Source: Hygrocybe punicea
Lineage: Eukaryota; Basidiomycota; Agaricomycetes; Agaricales; Hygrophoraceae
Assembly (NCBI GenBank): GCA_963556145.1
Contig: OY744464.1
Location: 2,542,001-2,606,000 of the forward strand
Direction of reading: 5' to 3'
DNA: 64,000 nt
Part shown: piece after piece, positions 60,087-64,000 of the stretch
Layout of the letters: the number at the start of each line of letters is the position of its first letter
Position numbering within the stretch: position 1 is the first letter of the stretch
Program-made: the position numbers and the translations under genes
Notes under the pieces: model-generated
The model's input: the letters and a program-made list of their open reading frames with translations, nothing else
The model's database searches: none
What the model was told of the DNA's origin: nothing

Positions 60087-60110
60087 CTGTCTGGGCAGGG
60101 GGAAAAGTGT
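59960..60110. repeat. 30-bp tandem repeat upstream of Helitron C
   Basis: CCCAACTGTCTGGGC recurs every 30 bp (about 59,992, 60,022, 60,052 and 60,082), each followed by AGAGAAAACGACACG or a close variant. A degenerate copy is at about 59,962. CCCAACTGTCTGGGC contains the short inverted repeat CCCA..TGGG. Confidence 0.85.
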
Positions 60111-60785
60111 CTGGCAAGTAATATTAAACCAATCTGCTAAACACGGTGAAGTACTTAGTACATTCAGTAGATCTAGAGGTAGTTAGATTTACTGACTGAA
60201 TCCCTCCCAAAGCAATTGGCTAACTCCATAAACATTTTTACTGGTTTTTCCATCGATGTGAGCTTCGGCAGACAACCGCTGACATAAATCAAATTAGTAA
60301 TGGAAATATGTTGAATCCCGATATAAATAGGACCTGTGGGTGATTCAATTGTAATAGAATGGTCAGCAACACAAGTAGCAGTAGGATAAAGCTTTTGAAC
60401 GTCATAGGGATGTAGTTCGAGTTGAGAAAAAAGGTTTTTCAACCTTATTACGTAATGAATTATTAATTGTACTTAATTGTACGTTTTGAGTAATAACTTC
60501 AACAAGTTGTTTTGAGCTGCAGCTTGACAAGTTGACCTACATGAGTCACTGGGTGATTTACTTGCTTGGATACATTACAAAGAGCAAACAGGGGACTGGG
60601 ACATATATTTGATGCAAATTTTTTTTTTACAAAGGGCAGTCACAAATTAACCACCGTCCACCGAAGAACTCACCACCCAACCAGTGAAGTTCACCACCTA
60701 ACTGACTGAAAGTCAACTGATGTTTACACCTACTGCAGGTTACCACTATGTCCGACCGTTTTCAAGAAAACGACCATGTTCGAAT
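60111..60785. other. Mostly non-coding spacer with one unassigned small frame
   Basis: A minus-strand frame of about 89 codons (60,173-60,442; includes YPTATCVADHSITIESPTGP) has no family I recognise and no clear ATG. It may be an exon fragment or chance. The stretch 60,640-60,720 repeats ACCACC/AACTCACCACC-like words. I see nothing else I can support. Confidence 0.35.
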
Positions 60786-62232
60786 TCAGCCACAACCGGA
60801 GCATTGGGGGGGGACCTCTTGTCCCCATGGGCGGATTTGGGGGTGGCACCAAGTGTAACGAGTGCCCTTGACGCTGTCGTTAGAAAATTGGACGTACACT
60901 ATGTCTGTGTGGCGACCGATTGAAAAAACGGTGGGGACGGTGTCCCGGATGGCAAGATCGAATGGAAATCTTTCGACGAGGTTTCTTTGTGCCATGCTGA
61001 GGGTGAAGTTCATAGTGAGAATGGGTTGAAACTTAGTTGCCGTAAATGCAACCAAATTGTTGAATTTAAAACTTAGGACAAAGCGAGCAACTCAGTTGAG
61101 AAAAACAAAAGACAAAAAACTTACTGCTTCACCACCCCAGCCAAGTCCTGGTAGCTTCGAGGCATCTTGACCAGGGCACCACACGACATGACCCAAAGGG
61201 TCACATCCCTCTCCCGAAGAAAGTTTGCAACCCTTCGCGGGATCAGGAGGTCAAAAAACTGATATTTGATACAGGCAATTAGAATAAGGATGCCACGACA
61301 AAGAAAGCTCACCTCCGTCACAGAAGTACACAATTTCGGACCATTAAATAAATCCCCGGTTTCATCATGTGAATGCGTGGTTATGAAAATTACAATCTGA
61401 GATGAGCAGTGTCTAATTATGATAAGTAAATGGAGCAAAGTATGCAGTACAAATAAACGTACTGGTATTGGCTGCAAATTTCGGCAACCCACTTTGCATG
61501 CAGTTCCACATTTGAATCATCGGCAAGATCGAATTCCACCTCAGCAAACTGGAGAGCAGACTCGGCAAGAAATCCTGACATGTAGGATGCGAGGACAGTA
61601 GCAGGGGCACCAGCGTTAGATGTCCCAGAGAGCACAAAGTGCATGATCAAAAGGGTGTCATGGGACACCTGGGAGTGGGCGTGCATTTGAAATCCGCTGG
61701 TGATTTGGACGGGAGACGCGATCGCAGGGATATGAGCGGTGGGATCGAGGGAGTTGTTGACGTACGCAGGACCATTCAAGACGTAGAGGGCCTAAGTCAT
61801 TCATTAGTCTTGGTTACGATTAAATAAGTAATATACTCACATGGTAGGGCTCACAATGACGGCCTGTAAAATTCGATTCATGGCATGACGGGCAGACGAA
61901 GATGGAAGGTATCACAGCCGGATTGGCATGGATGTCCACACATGATTCGCAGACTGACCGTGGACAGTACTCACAGACCATGAGCAGTCCACCGTTCAGG
62001 CAGATGTAGCAAAACTGTGAGAAGGTCAGTTACAGGTGAAAAACGTTTTAAAAGGTAAGCACAGACGTCGTTCTTGCCATCAGAGGGTGGGGGGGGGCAA
62101 TGGAGTCGCAGAGTCAGAGGACACAACAAGACGGACTGCTGGAATGGAAGCCGGTGCAGTTTTCTCAGTTTTGTCAGATTTTCGGGGAACAACACCACCA
62201 GTGGAGTTCTTTGCGGTTTGTTTCGTGCGGGC
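60786..62232 (-). CDS. Multi-exon gene: H3-tail-like segment plus PHD-like zinc finger; apparent frameshift
   Basis: I can chain six minus-strand exons with short introns: 62,232-62,067; 62,014-61,841; 61,791-61,459; 61,396-61,313; 61,258-61,125; 61,071-60,786 (TGA). Introns are 52, 49, 62, 54 and 53 bp; the third would use a weak GTTTAT donor. The first exon reads ARTKQTAKNSTGGVVPRK then KTAPAS, close to the histone H3 N-terminal tail. The second encodes four CxxC pairs (CYIC, CEYC, CESC, CPSC) within FCYICLNGGLLMVCEYC, like a PHD finger. Later exons give THSHDETGDLF, VMSCGALVKMPRSY, AFTATKFQP and IGRHTDIVYV..RPWGQEVPPQC. I recall similar strings in uncharacterised mushroom proteins, but the function is unknown. 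The first exon is in frame with the second only if the C9 run (62,089-62,097) were one base shorter. No in-frame ATG precedes the H3-like segment: an ATG overlaps it in another frame, so the true start is unresolved. Confidence 0.6.
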
Positions 62233-62349
62233 ATTGTTGAACAGAATATCACTAAGTCCAAACTCAATGTGGTAAAAGGTTTATATCAATGTGAAATCAT
62301 TAGTATTGTACCGGCATTCCTTCCCCGTGAAAAGTCACAAATGTAAAAT

Positions 62350-62949
62350 ATTTTTAGATATAATAATTAATTCCATTTATAGGCATTTGCAAATGATATG
62401 AGCATACTATTATTACTGATGAAAAGACAATTTATAATAAAAGGACGATGAAGTATACCAAATTATTCTACACCACGTAAATATTTTTTAAACTGGCGAC
62501 TTTGGCCCCCCCCCACAGCATACGCCGCTTGCCGCCATAACCCATCACGGTGACCATTAATTTCCGTATCAAATGCCATGCCCCAAACTCTTGCTAAATT
62601 CGGTCGTTTGAACTGTGGGAAAGTCTGAGTCATCATTATTAAACGCGCTTGCTTTGCCCTCTCTTCAATGTTTCAACATTCAATGTTCACAAGACGTATA
62701 TTCCTGAGACTCATTAGTTTCATGGTTTCCCTAGCTCACTACAAAATTTGATAACCCACGCCAGCTGGAGCACTGACGGTAAAGTGAAATGTTTTTTTTT
62801 TGAACGGTGGGAAAGTATTACTAATCATTGTTTGACGCGTCGACGCGTTTTGCGGTTGTCACCGTTTAGCTCTTTAGTAAAGGTCAGTACTTGTACTTTT
62901 CTTGTAGTTTCGTTATGGTCATTATTATTCCTAGTTGTGTAGCCTGGAA
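62350..62949. other. AT-rich intergenic region
   Basis: No gene is seen. There is a run of nine C at about 62,507-62,515, and the region holds the CpG-rich palindrome described separately. The rest is AT-rich on both strands. Confidence 0.5.
62835..62848. other. 14-bp perfect palindrome ACGCGTCGACGCGT
   Basis: It consists of two ACGCGT words either side of CG in an otherwise AT-rich spacer. ACGCGT is the known core of the fungal MBF (MluI cell-cycle box) site. Whether it regulates anything here is unknown. Confidence 0.5.
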
Positions 62950-63345
62950 GGATGGCCGTCTGGGCCATGGAAGACGTGATCGTGCAGTCTGTGCACAATC
63001 CGCTTCCACCCTTCCAAAACCAACTGAGGGGATGGCCGACTGGGCCACGGAGGGCGTGGTCGTGCAGTCTGTGCACGGCCCTCCTCCAGTCCCGGACGTT
63101 ATTTATGGCAGATGTCACAGAGGGTGGCCGTCTGGGCTGTGGGGGTTGTGATCGCGCAGTCTGTGCGTGGTTCACCTCCACCCTCTCAAAACGGTTGAGG
63201 ATGTCACGGAGGGTGGCCGTCTGGGCCGTGGGGGTTGTGATCGCGCAGTCTGTGTGCGGTTCACCTCCACCCTCTCAAAATGATTGAAGATTGGTTGAGG
63301 ATATCACGGAGGATGGTCATCGGGGCCACGGGAGTTGTAACCCCT
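62950..63345. repeat. Minisatellite of about 80-92 bp, four to five copies
   Basis: GCAGTCTGTG recurs at 62,984, 63,064, 63,156 and 63,245. Each is preceded by GGCCGTCTGGGCC or a variant and followed by a CCTCCACCCTCTCAAAA-like block. A degraded last copy follows to about 63,345. Open frames across it reflect the repeat. Confidence 0.85.
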
Positions 63346-63414
63346 TCCACCCTTCACCTTTAGGGTACAGCTTTAAATATTTTGAAATCATAATATTTCT
63401 TGAAGTCGTGCTAA

Positions 63415-64000
63415 GTTCAAGTCAGACCGCTGTACCAATGCCATGCAAACCCATTCTATGGTAAACAATATACCTCTCAGCTAGAGAGTCTAGATAGCCA
63501 GTTTCTTAATCTAATCTGTCAGACTCAGGCCATCTCCGCTGATAATTCATTCAATTTTGAACAATTGTTGGGCAAAGCAGTACAATCAGAAATCAGCAAC
63601 CAGGAGGACGACACAGAGGACTATCCGTTCCAATCCATATGTCCGGTGGACCAACCCCATGCCCTTGCACCGTCTGACCACGATTCCAATGTGGATATCA
63701 GCTCCGATGAACATCAGGCTCCTGCATCGTCCACGACCACCCCTATTTCTCGTAAACCACTTCCAAAATCTGTAAAGGAACATCGGAAACAACAAAGTAA
63801 ACAAAAACGCCAAATGAAACGACAGCAAGAACGGAGTAGTCGTTCCTTCGGCGATTATACGGTCTGTCCTTCCACTATGAAGAAACAAATCAACGAGGTC
63901 AATAAAGTCACTGCCGATCTTGACCTCGACGTCGAAGCTGTACCAGTCTCAAAAATTGGATATACTGCGGTCAACTCGGAGGGGTATGGGAGGACTTTTA
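63415..64000 (+). CDS. Partial uncharacterised basic protein, running off the window
   Basis: A frame stays open from 63,415 to the right edge (195 codons) and starts without an ATG, so 63,415 is only the limit of the open frame; the start codon or a splice acceptor must be sought within it or upstream. It is acidic and polar first (NQEDDTEDYPF), then strongly basic and Gln-rich (KSVKEHRKQQSKQKRQMKRQ), followed by SFGDYTVCPSTMKKQI and VPVSKIGYTAVNSEGYGRTF. The order (basic stretch, then YTVxPSxMKK, then a small VPxSxxGY motif) reminds me of an uncharacterised protein family common in mushroom-forming fungi. This is memory-based, and no function can be given. It may itself belong to a repeat family. 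Confidence 0.5.

Noticed and set aside
63586..63888. Minus-strand 100-codon frame
   Set aside because: It lies antisense to the plus-strand open frame, which has a protein-like charge pattern. The minus reading shows no domain.

Overview
The window looks like an accessory, repeat-dominated piece of a filamentous fungal genome, most likely an agaricomycete basidiomycete. The evidence is short introns (49-62 bp) with GT..AG ends, Helitrons carrying an N-terminal region of the type I associate with fungal DUF6570 proteins, a Copia retrotransposon primed by half of tRNA-iMet, and two genes resembling uncharacterised families I know from mushroom-forming fungi. I see no conserved housekeeping gene.

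Layout. (1) 1-30,438: one continuous satellite array of a 67-bp unit (about 450 copies), cut by the left window edge and decaying by about 30,545. It holds about five inverted CCAAT boxes per unit and nested higher-order duplications (201, 938, 2,814 and 3,149 bp). (2) 31,475-34,150: an intron-containing Pif1-type Helitron helicase broken by a stop, a G-rich 151-bp minisatellite, and a hairpin followed by CTAG that could be a Helitron 3' end. (3) 35,285-57,248: a nest of mobile elements. The N-terminal part of a Helitron (A) reads forward to 37,681. A full-length Copia element (37,682-43,360, minus strand) follows. Then, on the minus strand, come a second Helitron helicase fragment (B), a USP-like cysteine peptidase ORF, the helicase half of Helitron A, a 1.3-kb insertion and the Rep (HUH) part of Helitron A. 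A second, 3'-truncated Copia element (50,924-55,883, plus strand) closes the block. The Rep part fits the N-terminal part at a shared 5-bp target duplication (GGAGT/ACTCC), so the segment between the two Copia copies appears to be inverted, either biologically or by mis-assembly. (4) 57,249-60,086: the N-terminal part of a third Helitron (C), frameshifted and truncated at one arm of an inverted repeat of about 0.86 kb. (5) 60,786-62,232: a multi-exon minus-strand gene with a zinc finger like a PHD finger, preceded by a segment strikingly like the histone H3 tail. (6) 62,950-63,345: a small minisatellite. (7) 63,415-64,000: the start of an uncharacterised basic protein running off the window.

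How the parts relate. Helitron A would encode, in order, an N-terminal DUF6570-like and repeat region, a Rep nuclease with an H-M-H motif, a two-tyrosine motif (YISDY), a Pif1-type helicase, and a cysteine peptidase in a separate overlapping frame. It is now disabled by a 146-bp deletion, a Copia insertion and a 1.3-kb insertion. Copia 1 keeps every domain. Copia 2 lacks RNase H and its 3' LTR. The most notable single observations are the H3-tail-like sequence joined to the zinc-finger gene, the Copia-mediated inversion with its matching target duplication, and the CCAAT-dense satellite.
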